Assembly: GCA_001724265.1 (NCBI GenBank)
Contig: MEDY01000049.1
Span: forward strand, 43,795 to 107,794
Source: Rhizaria sp. SCN 62-66
Taxonomy: Eukaryota > Rhizaria, unplaced
Direction: 5' to 3'
DNA: 64,000 nucleotides
The notes under the pieces were generated by a model. That model was not told the origin of the DNA. It was given only the letters and a program-made list of their open reading frames with translations, and did no database searches. The first letter of the stretch is position 1. The number at the start of each line of letters is the position of its first letter. This document shows positions 47,721 to 58,126 of the stretch, one piece after another. The translations under genes and the position numbers were made by a program.

Positions 47721-48083
47721 GCGGGACGAAACGGGGGTCTGTGGCACGGAGTGGGAGCAGGGGCAACGTTCGAGAACGGGGATGATAAGCGGAATTGTCA
47801 TTGAGCGACACAGAAACTGAATTTAGATGCATAATTAATAGACATTACAATTAACCATAGTTTATATATCGGTGCAATACCTGACGCCGATTTGTCGATG
47901 GAAATGCGTTCAACTTTGTCAGATATCATCTGCTCAACAATCGGGTCAGCCACGCAGAGCACCCCATGCCTCTTTTCAATCTCCCGCCACAGCGTCACAC
48001 ATCAGACTTTCAACGCATATCTTCGCTCAAACTTTGATAACACATGCTTTCAACTTAATTTGCGTTCCTTTCGCACCCCAGAT
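47721..48083. promoter_or_regulatory. divergent promoter region, PITH / MECR
   Basis: This 363-nt gap lies between divergent starts. An open frame continues upstream of the MECR ATG but has AT-rich, non-coding composition. Confidence 0.4.
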
Positions 48084-49816
48084 ATGCTTGCCACGCGGTC
48101 ATTCGCGCGGACTTTTAAGGCCGTCGTGCCCCGCTCGAGCGCCGCCGCCGCTGCGCTCTTCTCTTCCGCGGCCTCCGCGGGCGGCAAGGGCGACTACAAG
48201 GTCACCCAGATCGTCTACTCCAAGAACGGTCCCCCCGCAGAGACCCTCGAGTACGTGCACTCACAAGCACTTGCATCACGGTCGCGATATCGCACCAACA
48301 CTCCAACTCGTCAACTCACGTGATCTTTCCATCTTTTTCTTCTCGCTTTCCGCCGTCCCTTTCCCACTCCGCCCCGCAGACTCGCTACCGCGACCGTCTC
48401 GAGCCCCGGCGCGTCCCTGGCACCGCGGTCTGTGTTTGTGCGCCAGATCTGCGCGCCTATGAACCCCGCCGACTTTAACCTCGTGGAGGGCACCTACGGC
48501 GTCAAGGCCCCGCTGCCCGCGATCGGCGGTAACGAGGGCCTGTTTGTCGTCGAGGCCGCGGGCGCCGAGTCCTCGCTCGCACCCGGCGACTGGGTTATCC
48601 CCACGGTGCCTAACCTCGGCACGTGGCGCTCGCACGCTGTGCTGGAGGATTTCGCGCTGTGCAAGATGCCCCAGACTGTGTCCGCCGAGGCCATCGCCAC
48701 GCTCTCCGTCAACCCCTGCACTGGTACGCTCAAATCACTTGATAACAACTGTATACTTGTCGAGATATTAATTTGATTGATGCTATACCGTACACTTCAA
48801 TTGATATGAGTTCATCTAAGGTCCTTACTGTTCTTATTCTTTTCATGCTGCGCATTTGCAACCAACCCACTCGATTCATATTTTTTTTTCTCATTTATTT
48901 GTCTCTTCTATTTTGGTTTTTGTTATTTTCATCATTTAGCGTACCGCATGCTGTGCGACTTCGTTTCCCTGAAGCCCGGCGACGTGGTGCTCCAAAACGG
49001 CGCCACCTCTGGGGTTGGCAAGGCCGTGATCCAGATCGCCAAGGCCCTGGGCGTCAAGACCATCAACATCGTCCGCGACCGGCCCGACGTCGCGCAGACG
49101 CGGCTCGACCTCATGTGCCTGGGCGCCGACGTCGTGGTGACCGAGTCCGCGCTGCGCAACAAGGAAGAGATGAAGGGCGCGCTCGCCGCCGCCGGCATCG
49201 ACAAGAAGCCGCGCCTCGCGCTCAACTGCGTTGGCGGGCCCCTGGTCGGCGATATGGTGCGCCACCTCGACGCCAAGGCCACCGTGGTCACCTACGGCGG
49301 CATGAGCAAGAAGCCCATCACGCTCGGCACTGGTACGTTTCATAATAATGTTTTATTTCGATGATATATACGAACTCAATTCACGTGATATATGTGTGTT
49401 TGCTATGGAGTTGATTTGTTCTTTTAGATTCTCATTATTTCACAATCTTTCATTGAGATATATGATTCGTTTCGTAATCGTTATGTGACAGGCATTTGAA
49501 CGCAACATAAATCTCTGACATTGCTTTTATGATGACTCGCTTCTTCATTTCGTCTTTTTCAGGTCCGTTCATCTTCAGCGACCTCTCGCTGCGCGGCTTC
49601 TGGATGACCCAGTGGAACGCGGAGCACGCGCCGTCCGACCCCAAGCGCATGTCGATGCTGTCTGCGCTCATCCAGCTTATCGAGAAGGGCCAGCTCAAGA
49701 CCGACACTGTGACCGTCGAGGTCGCCTCGCAGGCCGACGTTGTTAAGGCCGTCGAGATGGCCGGTGCGAGCCACAAGACCTCGAAGGTCCTCATCAAGTT
49801 CCCCAAGCAGGCGTAA
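48084..49816 (+). CDS. MECR: mitochondrial trans-2-enoyl-CoA/ACP reductase
   Basis: MECR/Etr1 performs the last NADPH-dependent reduction in mitochondrial fatty acid synthesis, which supplies the lipoate precursor. Four exons in phase: 48084-48250, 48380-48723, 48940-49332 and 49563-49816 (385 residues). The N-terminus MLATRSFARTFKAVVPRSS is a mitochondrial presequence. Motifs of this zinc-independent MDR family are ICAPMNPADFNLVEGTYG (the NPAD substrate/catalytic loop), PAIGGNEGLFVV, GDWVIPTVPNLGTWR, the nucleotide-binding QNGATSGVGKAVIQIAK and NIVRDRP, ALNCVGGPLVGDMVRHL, TYGGMSKKPI, and RGFWMTQWN near the C-terminus. Length and order fit human MECR (373). Donors are GTACGT, GTACGC and GTACGT. 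Confidence 0.93.
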
Positions 49817-50221
49817 AATGCTTAGCGCAACGACTCGTTGGGACGGGGAGTAACAACTAACTTACACAGCACAGTTTTACAGTGCATGTCAAGAATCGAT
49901 GGCTGGGGGTTTTTCTTGCATGGAAAACATTTAATTGGTTAAATATTACGCTTATATACTCGAAGGCAAATAAAATACTTCTCATTTAAGATAAATTATC
50001 GGCGTTGATATGCCCATGCGAACGTGTTTGGTTGTGTTGAGATTGTTTGTGTATTCTTTTGTGTTCAATCTTTGATTGTGTCAGCCACAATTGCGTGGAC
50101 ATTTGTGCAAATATAAAGCTAAGTAAGATATAAACGTGGTATCAAAGTCACATTTTGACTGGAACCACTTTTAGGATATTGATGTAAGAGACCACGTCGC
50201 TCAGACCCTTGGACAGCGTCT
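49817..50221. other. intergenic, convergent 3' flanks
   Basis: This 405-nt AT-rich spacer lies between the 3' ends of MECR and RFC2. Nothing else is recognised. Confidence 0.5.
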
Positions 50222-51661
50222 TTAGAAGAGGCCCTCACCAGCGGGCGCGATGAGCAGGTCCAGCACAGGTAGGCCGTTGGGCACTGCACAGAGCTTCGCC
50301 AACAGGCTACACAAAACAGAAGCAGCAAAACAAGATACAAAAGCATAAAGGACAGACATAACATAGTGAGCGCTATAGTCAATGACTAGAATGAACATAA
50401 TCAAGAATTGACATAATCACCAAATTGTGCAGAATATGTGTAATATGTCCACAAAGAACGTACCCTGTGAGCTGGAGCAGCGAGTCGCAGCCGTCGGCGA
50501 CGCGCATGTGCGTCATACCGATCTCCTTGATGAAGCCGAGCTTCTGCGCGTCTGGCAGTGGCGCGGCCTTGCAGACCTGGAACAGCGACGAGGCGAGATC
50601 CACGGCCGCGTAGCCCTGCACCCAGAGCGTCTCCAGGGACGTGATCGCGGAGTGGAGCTTGCCGGACGCGCAGTCGGACAGAATCGACTGTGGAGAAGCA
50701 AAAACAAAGGGAAGAAAAGAACAGATTCACAAATTAGTTGTTAAAACCACAATAAACATAAAACACTCTAAAATTGAAGAGGCCCTCTAAAGAAACATTG
50801 TTTACGTCGAAACATAAAGCTATTATTCATGAGGCCATGTTATCGTTGAGATATAAGGTCGTGAGTAGTCCGTACTTGGATGACGAGAGGGTGGGGCTGG
50901 TCGACGACCTTAAGCACGTTCTCTGCCGTCACGGCGCCCGTGCCCGCAAGCGTGGCCTGTAGGTTATTAAGCGCCTGGCGCATGTCGCCCTGCGCAGTGT
51001 ACACAATCGTCTCGAGCCCTGCGTCGTCGTACGCGGAGACGTTCTCGTGGTCGAGCACTTCTTTGACGCGGCGCACGATGTGAGCGTCGCCGAGACGCGT
51101 GTAGCGCACGATCGCACAACGTGACTGGATCGGCTCGATGATCTTGGAGCTGACGTTGCACGCAAGCGCAAAGCGCGTGGTCTTGGAGTAGATCTCCATG
51201 GTGCGACGCAGCGCCTGTTGCGCGCCTTTTGTCATCGAGTCCGCCTCGTCGAGAATGATGATCTTGTGGCGCGAGGGCGGGAGGTTGACCTTCTTCTGCG
51301 CGAAGGCTTTGATGCGGTTGCGCACGACGTCAATGCCGCGCGAGTCGGAGGCGTTGAGCTCCAGCACGGCCTCTTTGCACTCGCTGCCGAGCAGCTCGCG
51401 CGCGAGACAGAGGATCGAGGTAGTCTTGCCAGTGCCGGGCGGGCCGGAGAGAATGAGGTTCGGCAGGTTGCCTTGTTTAGCGATGATGCGAAGGCGCGAG
51501 ACGGCCTCCTCGTTGCCCACGACGTCGTTAAGCAAGCGGGGGCGGTACTTTTCAACCCAAGGGAGCGAGGAAGTCTGATCTGTCGTCACCGCGGAGGCGG
51601 AGGCAGAGGAGGCGGAGGCCGTGGACGAGAGGACAGCGTCCTCGTCGGTCATCGCGGACAT
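50222..51661 (-). CDS. RFC2: replication factor C small subunit 2
   Basis: AAA+ clamp-loader subunit that opens and loads PCNA in replication and repair. Three exons in phase: 51661-50876, 50687-50464 and 50306-50222 (364 residues; human RFC2 is 354). Visible motifs are LPWVEKYRP (RFC box II), [10 protein letters not shown], Walker [10 protein letters not shown], Walker [24 protein letters not shown], the arginine-finger SRC motif in [36 protein letters not shown] and [23 protein letters not shown] and the LQMTG-like end fit RFC2 (yeast Rfc4) better than RFC4 or RFC5. The upstream non-ATG extension was rejected. The gene is divergent from XPA, 317 nt apart. Confidence 0.93.
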
Positions 51662-51978
51662 ACCGGCTGCTATTGAAGAAGGGCCGTAAAACAATTTTGT
51701 TGGAAGGGAGAATATTATGAAACAAAATCTGGGTGTAGAGATCAGACGTGTTTACGGAACTTCGAGGTCATAATATTGTGAACAAGATTGGCGTCGACAA
51801 GGCGCCAACTCGCGAAGCCAGACTCGCCCGCCACCACATCTTCTCAGTAACATCGTCAAGTCAGTCGCATATACTGCATTTAGATGTGAGGCGTGGAGTT
51901 TGAGGTTTATCTCACGATTAAATATTGTCTAACAAATTATTTTCTTCTTGAATGCAATCTTAGGACCACGACAACCTG
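51662..51978. promoter_or_regulatory. divergent promoter region, RFC2 / XPA
   Basis: This 317-nt gap lies between two DNA-repair genes that face apart. A CTTAG at about 51960 suggests a possible splice acceptor in the XPA 5' UTR. Confidence 0.4.
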
Positions 51979-53917
51979 ATGTCTGGGCTCGGGTCCTCAT
52001 GCGACTACGATGACCGCGACGACTGCGTGCCCGACGACGACCTGGACGCGTCCTACTTCGAACAGAGCGCCACAGACTTTGCCGCCGAGGAAGCCGCATG
52101 GAACGCCGCAAACACGTTCACCACAACACCCAATAACAGTCACCCTAGCGCAGTCGCAGTCATGAATCTCTCTTCCGCCGTGAGCAGCAACACCTCTACT
52201 CATAGCAACAGTCTCTCAACTACCGCTGTCGCGCCGTCCCTGGCATCCGCACTCGCCGCGACTATTGCGCACGCGTCTTTGTGGCGTTGCGTTGTCTGCG
52301 GCTGCGGGTTAGCGCATCCCAACGACGCTGCCGCGCGCAAAGCCGTCGCCGCCGCGTCGAGCGGCAACGCTTCCCTCAACGTCTTCCTCCCGACCTTCTA
52401 CCGCGCGTTCCGCGTCTGCCTCTGCTTCGCCTGCTCGTCCCGCGCCTTTGACACCGCCGCGGCGGCCGCACAGGCTCTGTTGGTGCTGCCGCCGCCGACC
52501 CCCGCGGCTGCGGCGCGCGCAATCGCAGACTCGCACGCATTCGCCGCCGCCGCGGCTCGCTCCGAGCTGCTCAGCACCACCGCGCCCGCGGCGCCCGCCG
52601 CGCCCGGGTGGAGCGGGAGCCACAACGCGGGCGGCACGGCCGTGAGCATGGGCGCCCGCGGCTCGGCCTCGGCGCCGCTGCCCGCGCCGCTGCCGCCGGT
52701 GCCGCCGCCGCCGCCTCCCGCTGCGCTCGCAGCCGCGGTCGCGGTCGCTGCAAACAGCAGCAAGACAACAACTGCCCTGAGTAGCGCGTCAAGCGATGAC
52801 GGCGCTGTTGTTGTAGCGGGCGTCGTGGTGCCCGCGCTAGTTCCGCTGCCGTATATCACCGACGACGAGGCCTTCCACGTCGCGCCGTGGGCATTGTCGG
52901 CGCGCTCCACGCTCAAAAACACATTTTTGCTCACCGACGACGATTTCTTTGGTCTCGCGTTCATCTCTAAGCCGAACCCGACGCACCCAACGTGGGCGCC
53001 GATGCGGCTTTACTTGACGGCACAGGCGGCGCTGCTGGCGCTACGTCGGCACGGCAGCGCGGCGGGCATGCGCGCAGAGGCGCAGAAGCGGGCGCTGGCG
53101 CGGCTGCAGCGGCGCACGGATGCCGCGATGGCCGCCGCCGACGCCGAGGCTGACACCGACGATGGCGGCGATGACGCCGCCGCGGCTGCTGCTGATGATG
53201 GCGGTGCGAGTGGTGTGGGGGGAAAGGCAGCTGATGGCGGCGGGCTGGGGCAGTTCATTAAGAAGAAACAAAAGGCTGCTGCGAAGGCTGAGGCCAAGGC
53301 AGCTGCTAAAGGCGTCACCAAGACTGTTGAAAAAACTGATGTGGAGACTGGAGATGCTTATCATGATAGTGAAGGTTCTGGCGACACGGATGTCGGCTTT
53401 GTTGCGAAACGTAGCCGCAAGACCACAGACAGTCAGTCAACAACAGTGAGCCTTCGAGATGACGACGGCGATGACGACGTTGTTGCTGTCGATGAGGATG
53501 CTGATGCGACTGACAGCAAGGGCAAGATCAAAGGTAAAGCTGTCAAGGGCAAATGCAAAGGCAATGCGACTGCTGCTGCGGAGATTAAACCGAAGACGAG
53601 GGTCACGAAAGCAAAGGGAGGGAAAGGTACAGACTCCGCTGCTGCGAAAGCTGGAGCTCAGCAGTCCGCATCCGCGGCCGCATTTGCGCAGTGCGTGGCG
53701 CAAGGCCACCAGTACGAGGCTGTTGCTGGTAAATCTGGTACGTCAAGACTACCACGCTCACTATTCTTTATACGATGACGTTAATATCACATTTAATATA
53801 TCATTAAATAACCTCTTATTATTCTTTGACTCATTAAACCGTATTCATTTATCATATTTTGTAGTTGAGCGCTGTGTGCGCTGCGGTGCAGAGAGTGAAT
53901 TTGAAGAGTTCTTTTAA
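51979..53917 (+). CDS. XPA: nucleotide excision repair protein XPA, expanded
   Basis: XPA verifies damage and organises the excision repair complex. Two exons in phase: 51979-53737 and 53865-53917 (603 residues; human is 273). A zinc-finger core is visible as CVVCG (about 103) and CFAC (about 149), separated by a long insertion. The XPA C-domain follows: ITDDEAFHVAPW, LKNTFLLTDDDFFGLAFISKP, NPTHPTWAPMRLYLTAQA and a basic helix (EAQKRALARLQRR). The extreme C-terminus GHQYE...CVRCGAESEFEEF matches the TFIIH-binding end of XPA (HEYG...CxxCG). Lineage-specific additions are a Ser/Ala/Pro linker (about 180-285) and a Lys/Asp-rich region (about 390-560). No UAG occurs in the frame. Confidence 0.85.
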
Positions 53918-54612
53918 TGCATCATAGGAGATGCTTCTTGATGCGCCAAACATTGTTCTTTTTCAATTCAAAGCTTGACGACGTAATGGTCAGGTTACAT
54001 GTTTCAATGCGTCGACAATCAACATCCGAGTTTATTTATTTAGAAATGTGATTTATAAAGCGAAACATATCAGTACATACACGTGAGCACATCATGCAGT
54101 TTTGTCATTCGTCAACAGTTACCTGACATGTCGAATCGTTGCTATCCATCTGTCGCGTCGCAACCTGTGTTCATCATCATCACGACTCCAAGCTATGATG
54201 AATTTCCGAGCTGAGCGCTGGAAAAGGCATGTGTTCAGATGCAGCGTGTTATGGCTCACGGAGCTAAGCAGCGGCGTTAATTTCAATAAGATTGTTAATA
54301 ACGGACTCAGCCGCCAGAGTTGTTTGATTTGCTGAGCTGAGGCCGTGGATGATATTGTGCGTTGGCGCATCACAAGTCAGCCAACGCTCCCTCAGTTGAG
54401 CAGTTCCATTGAGAATTACCACAACTACCTCACAATTCTTCTTCTTTCTAGCATCAAGTTGGCGCAACTTTACGTGAACTTTTTTGTGGCCTGTACTTTC
54501 CAAGATGGGGAGATTAGAATTTAAGGAGATATATGAAGTTTACATGTACGGATACCAATGAATATGCTCAATTATGCTCTATATCGAAGACTGTATTGAG
54601 GGGAAATACAAA
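53918..54612. other. intergenic, convergent, with one uncertain open frame
   Basis: About 695 nt between XPA and B-box protein 2. It is AT-rich up to about 54250 with no feature; the remainder is covered by the uncertain minus-strand frame listed separately. Confidence 0.4.
54249..54503 (-). other. uncertain open frame, possible extra exon of B-box protein 2
   Basis: A minus-strand frame of about 80 codons (KVHVKLRQLDARKKKNCEVVVV ... SVINNLIEIN, given here in two pieces) ends in TAG at 54266-54264. If UAG is sense, it continues LREP to TAA at 54251-54249. Its composition resembles the neighbouring B-box gene. A possible donor (TGGAAA/GTACAA, about 54620) and acceptor (TACAG, about 54487) would be 130 nt apart, but they join out of frame and end quickly. 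It could be a chance frame, a small gene or a decayed exon. Confidence 0.25.
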
Positions 54613-57309
54613 TTAAGTTTGTACTTTCCAAGAGGTGGTGCTGAGCAACTCTTGCATTACATTGTCAAACAACGTCAATTTTTTTGTCTCGTTGTTATGC
54701 AGCTTCGGCCAGTTTGCTCTTAGTGAAGAATCGGCCTCCTCGAGCTTGACCTGGTTTATGGCCGCCTTTGTCGCCTTGACGTCGGCCGCGGGGACAACGC
54801 GGGCGGACACGGGACTGGCCTTGCCAGCGGCCGCGGGCTTGATGCTGTGGATGGCAGAGATGAGCGCGGCGGGCAAAACTTTAGGCTTGCCAGCAGCGGC
54901 ACCAGTGGCGGCGGCTTGCTCCGCCTTCTTCGCGGCTTCTTTAAAGGCAGCAAGCTCGGTCTTGAGAGACTCCTCGGTTTTCAGGGAGTGGGACGCGGTG
55001 GCCGCAGCAGCAGCATTAGCGACGTTGTCGGGCGTATGTTTCACAGCATGCTCGACGGGCTCAGCGGCAGCAAGGACAGACATATCGAACGAGGCGATCG
55101 CAGATAAAAGATCAGCAGGCTGACTGGCGAGGGTGGCCACTCTAAGCGCCATAGCATCGGTGTACAACTGCTGAGCACGCGCTTGCTGCATAACGTCGGG
55201 GAACGACACTACACATTGCACACGAATTCGTGACTTCACCTAACTAATATTGTTGGCAATCTGTTTTGAATCATGTGCAAACAGTACCTAACTGACATTA
55301 TCAGAAAGAACGAGTGAAACAACAGCAATGCGTGACTTCTCCTTTCCAACGCTGGCAGCAATCATCACGTCTGACCGATTATTTTCTTTGCTCTCCTCGT
55401 AAAGCCACACCTCGCATGAAGCAGTCGTCTTACAAGATTTGTTACTGCTTGTATCGAGCGCAGAGATAACGGTAACTTCTGCGGTTACGCGGCCAAAAGT
55501 ATTTGCAACAGTTGCAAACGGTGTTGCCACATGTTTTGCAGTCTTCATGAGATCCATTTTAAATGTGGAATGCGATTCGACTGGAGGACGGCAAGTTTTG
55601 CTATCATTGTCGCTACGGCCACTGCCAATTTGATCCTGATCTTTCATAACAAAATCGTCACCGGCAACATCATCGCAGAAATGATCTTCTGTAAACACAA
55701 GATCATCAACAGCACGTGCACGTGAGCCACATGCCTCATACAACGCAGCAAGCATTTTGCACGACGGCTCCGCCGTAACTTCGCACACGATCCCACATAA
55801 GCACAGGTTCTGCCTGTCGACACCTTCAATTCCGTTACCGTTTTTTGCAACACGGACAATATTTGCTTTCGCGCAACTGCAACCGCGGCCCAGGCGAAAA
55901 CGGAAACGCACACCGCAAAGCTCAGCTGTGCCAAGCTCCACCGGCTTGGCACCGAGCGCAAGCTCTGAGATTGGAATATCTGCTTCACAAACGGCTTTGC
56001 GCGGGGTTAAACCCGTAGCAGCGTCAGCCAGTGCGGCCTCAAATGCCTCGCGCGCGGCTGCGTGCTTTGTACTCCCAACCTCAAGTGGTGGGTCAACGCG
56101 TGCAGGCCAACCTGTGCTTGCAGTGACGAGCGCAGCCATCTCCGTGATATCGGGTGCGACGACCGACTTTGTGAAGCTCTCCAGGTTGTCGCGAGCCACG
56201 ACAAGCTTTTTATCTTCAGCGATAATCGATTGTGCGGTATAGAGTTTGAGCTGGGACAACACTGCCGCAAGGGGCGCGGCAGCCTGAACAGCAAGCATCT
56301 TGCTTTGATCGAGCAACGCTGTGTGCTTACTGTTGACCATATCCCTGAACTCCGCCATTGCAGCTGCTTGTTCCTGAGGTGAGAATCGAAGAAGAAACAA
56401 CACATTTTACGTTACGTACATGAAAAAAAATTAGAAATGTGAGCGGGTATTATTACGGAGATTGCAATTTCCGATTGCAATTCCTCACTTTGTGACACAA
56501 GCAAAAGCTTCCAGCTCTCTGTTACGAACCTAAACTTTGCACTCAAAGCTGCCAAGCTGTAATGGCAGTTGCTCCGCGCAAATTTTAAGCTGTGTACGCA
56601 CATCGCTAATCATGCGGATATTGTGACCCACATGAGTGCGGCTCCTCACATCGCACTGGAGGCACACCGTGGAGTTGCAATTGTCGCACCAGTTGATGAT
56701 CTCGATGGGCTGCCCGTGCAAGTGGCAGTACTAAAGCAGTAGCAACAGCAATAATAAGAAATACAAACAATGTTAGGCTGTTGCACCATGTTTTTGATAT
56801 TAAATCATGCGAAATCGACGACGCATAGTTGAGTGTAACGAATGAGTGAATCTGATGGAGTTGTACAGGAGCGATAATAAAAGTGAGAGCCGAATCGAAA
56901 TGTGGTGGAGTGACCAAGCGTACGTTTGGGGCATCAGCAGGAATGCTTGATTGTTTGTTGTCTGCAGCAACGTTGTCGTTAGAGGACTTGTGGCCGCGAA
57001 TCCCCGTGTTAGTCGGGACTCCAGGGAGGTCATGCTTTGCAATCTCAGCCTAATGAAAAGAGTTAGAAAGTGAACAAAAATATTGATAGCCATAGTTGCG
57101 TTCAACTAAATCTGCAGAATCATAATGGCTGACTTCGCCTCATGTATCGCTTACGACAGACTTTACGATAGCAAATAGAGAACACAAGAAATACAAGGAC
57201 TTGGAATCTGTAGACTTACCTGTATGCAGTTCTTACAAAGGCGAGATGGTCGGCCTCCGGGTGGAAGACTCAGAGTTCGGCCACATATAAGGCAGCTAGA
57301 AACACTCAT
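54613..57309 (-). CDS. B-box zinc-finger protein 2, two to three in-frame UAG codons
   Basis: Paralogue of the + strand gene at 26503-31764. Four exons at phase 0: 57309-57220, 57049-56924, 56730-56530 and 56373-54613 (725 residues, TAA). Exon 1 has CLICG...CKNC. Exon 2 starts AEI like its paralogue. Exon 3 has the same B-box spacing (CHLH...CDNC...CLQC...HVGH). Exon 3 is 201 nt in both genes only if its last codon, TAG 56532-56530, is coding; the donor after it is GTTCGT. Exon 4 is open except for TAG at 55290-55288 and 55242-55240, just 48 nt apart. WPARVDPPLEVGS and the following ADAA segment align with the paralogue. A cysteine-rich part (CGVRFRFRLGRGCSCAK, CLCG) may bind zinc. The C-terminus is an Ala/Lys helix. 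Function unknown. Confidence 0.65.
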
Positions 57310-58126
57310 GGAAGTGAAAACTCAGAAAACGCCGGGAAAGTGCTGTGGTGAACGATCCGACGATGTGCGAATTCTGTGAGTTTGGAGCAACGCACATAAA
57401 GATCATGACGGTTTGAAAAGAATGTAGATAAACATATACAGCAGTGGATGACTATATGATATCAAGTTCAGTGATGATACGATAATTGTCGCGTCATTAT
57501 GATATCGAAAACAGTCACCCTTCGTCCGTGATGGTCGTTTGGTCACCGGTCACAGTTGAGACCGAGAGACTGTGCCTTCAAGTGACGAGTGGACCTGATA
57601 TGAGCAGCAAAAGAACGAGCTGGGTCTAAGGGTCAGGTGAGGTCGACTTGCGTTAACCGATCCTGCATCTTATTGTGCATTGTTTTTTTTTTGGTTTTTT
57701 TTTGGATTTGTGTTCTAACTGTCACCTTCGTGACCAAATGGTGATTCGCTGTTTGTAATACACATCTCTTAGCGTACTCACATCTGGTTCACTCGAGATG
57801 CTCGCATCATACAGTACATGAAGTAGCTAATCATATAGCAAATTTATTTGGTAGTGAAATGTAAACATTAATAATTATGCACACGTATCACCGCGTTATG
57901 GGGTTTCCGTGACAGCAGCCACGTAAAAATTGCTGTTACACTCGTCATGTTCGAGGGTTGACAGCGATGAAGTTATGACTGTGGTTCTTTGGTGTAACCT
58001 TTTATTTTCAACGCTACGCTCAACAACGCTTCAAGTTCGTAGCATAACACTAAGACTTAGAAGTGGCGATCCAAGATCGTCGAGTGCAATCTTGGCATTG
58101 TGTAGAGTTACTAAGACCTTAGATCC
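57310..58126. other. intergenic, 817 nt
   Basis: AT-rich, with long T runs near 57684-57710. It contains the promoter side of B-box protein 2 and the 3' flank of the DUF962 gene. No supported gene. Confidence 0.5.

Noticed and set aside
57684-57710. T-rich run as a polymerase III terminator or transposon tail
   Set aside because: No tRNA, RNA gene or transposon sequence precedes it, and similar T-runs are common in AT-rich spacers here.
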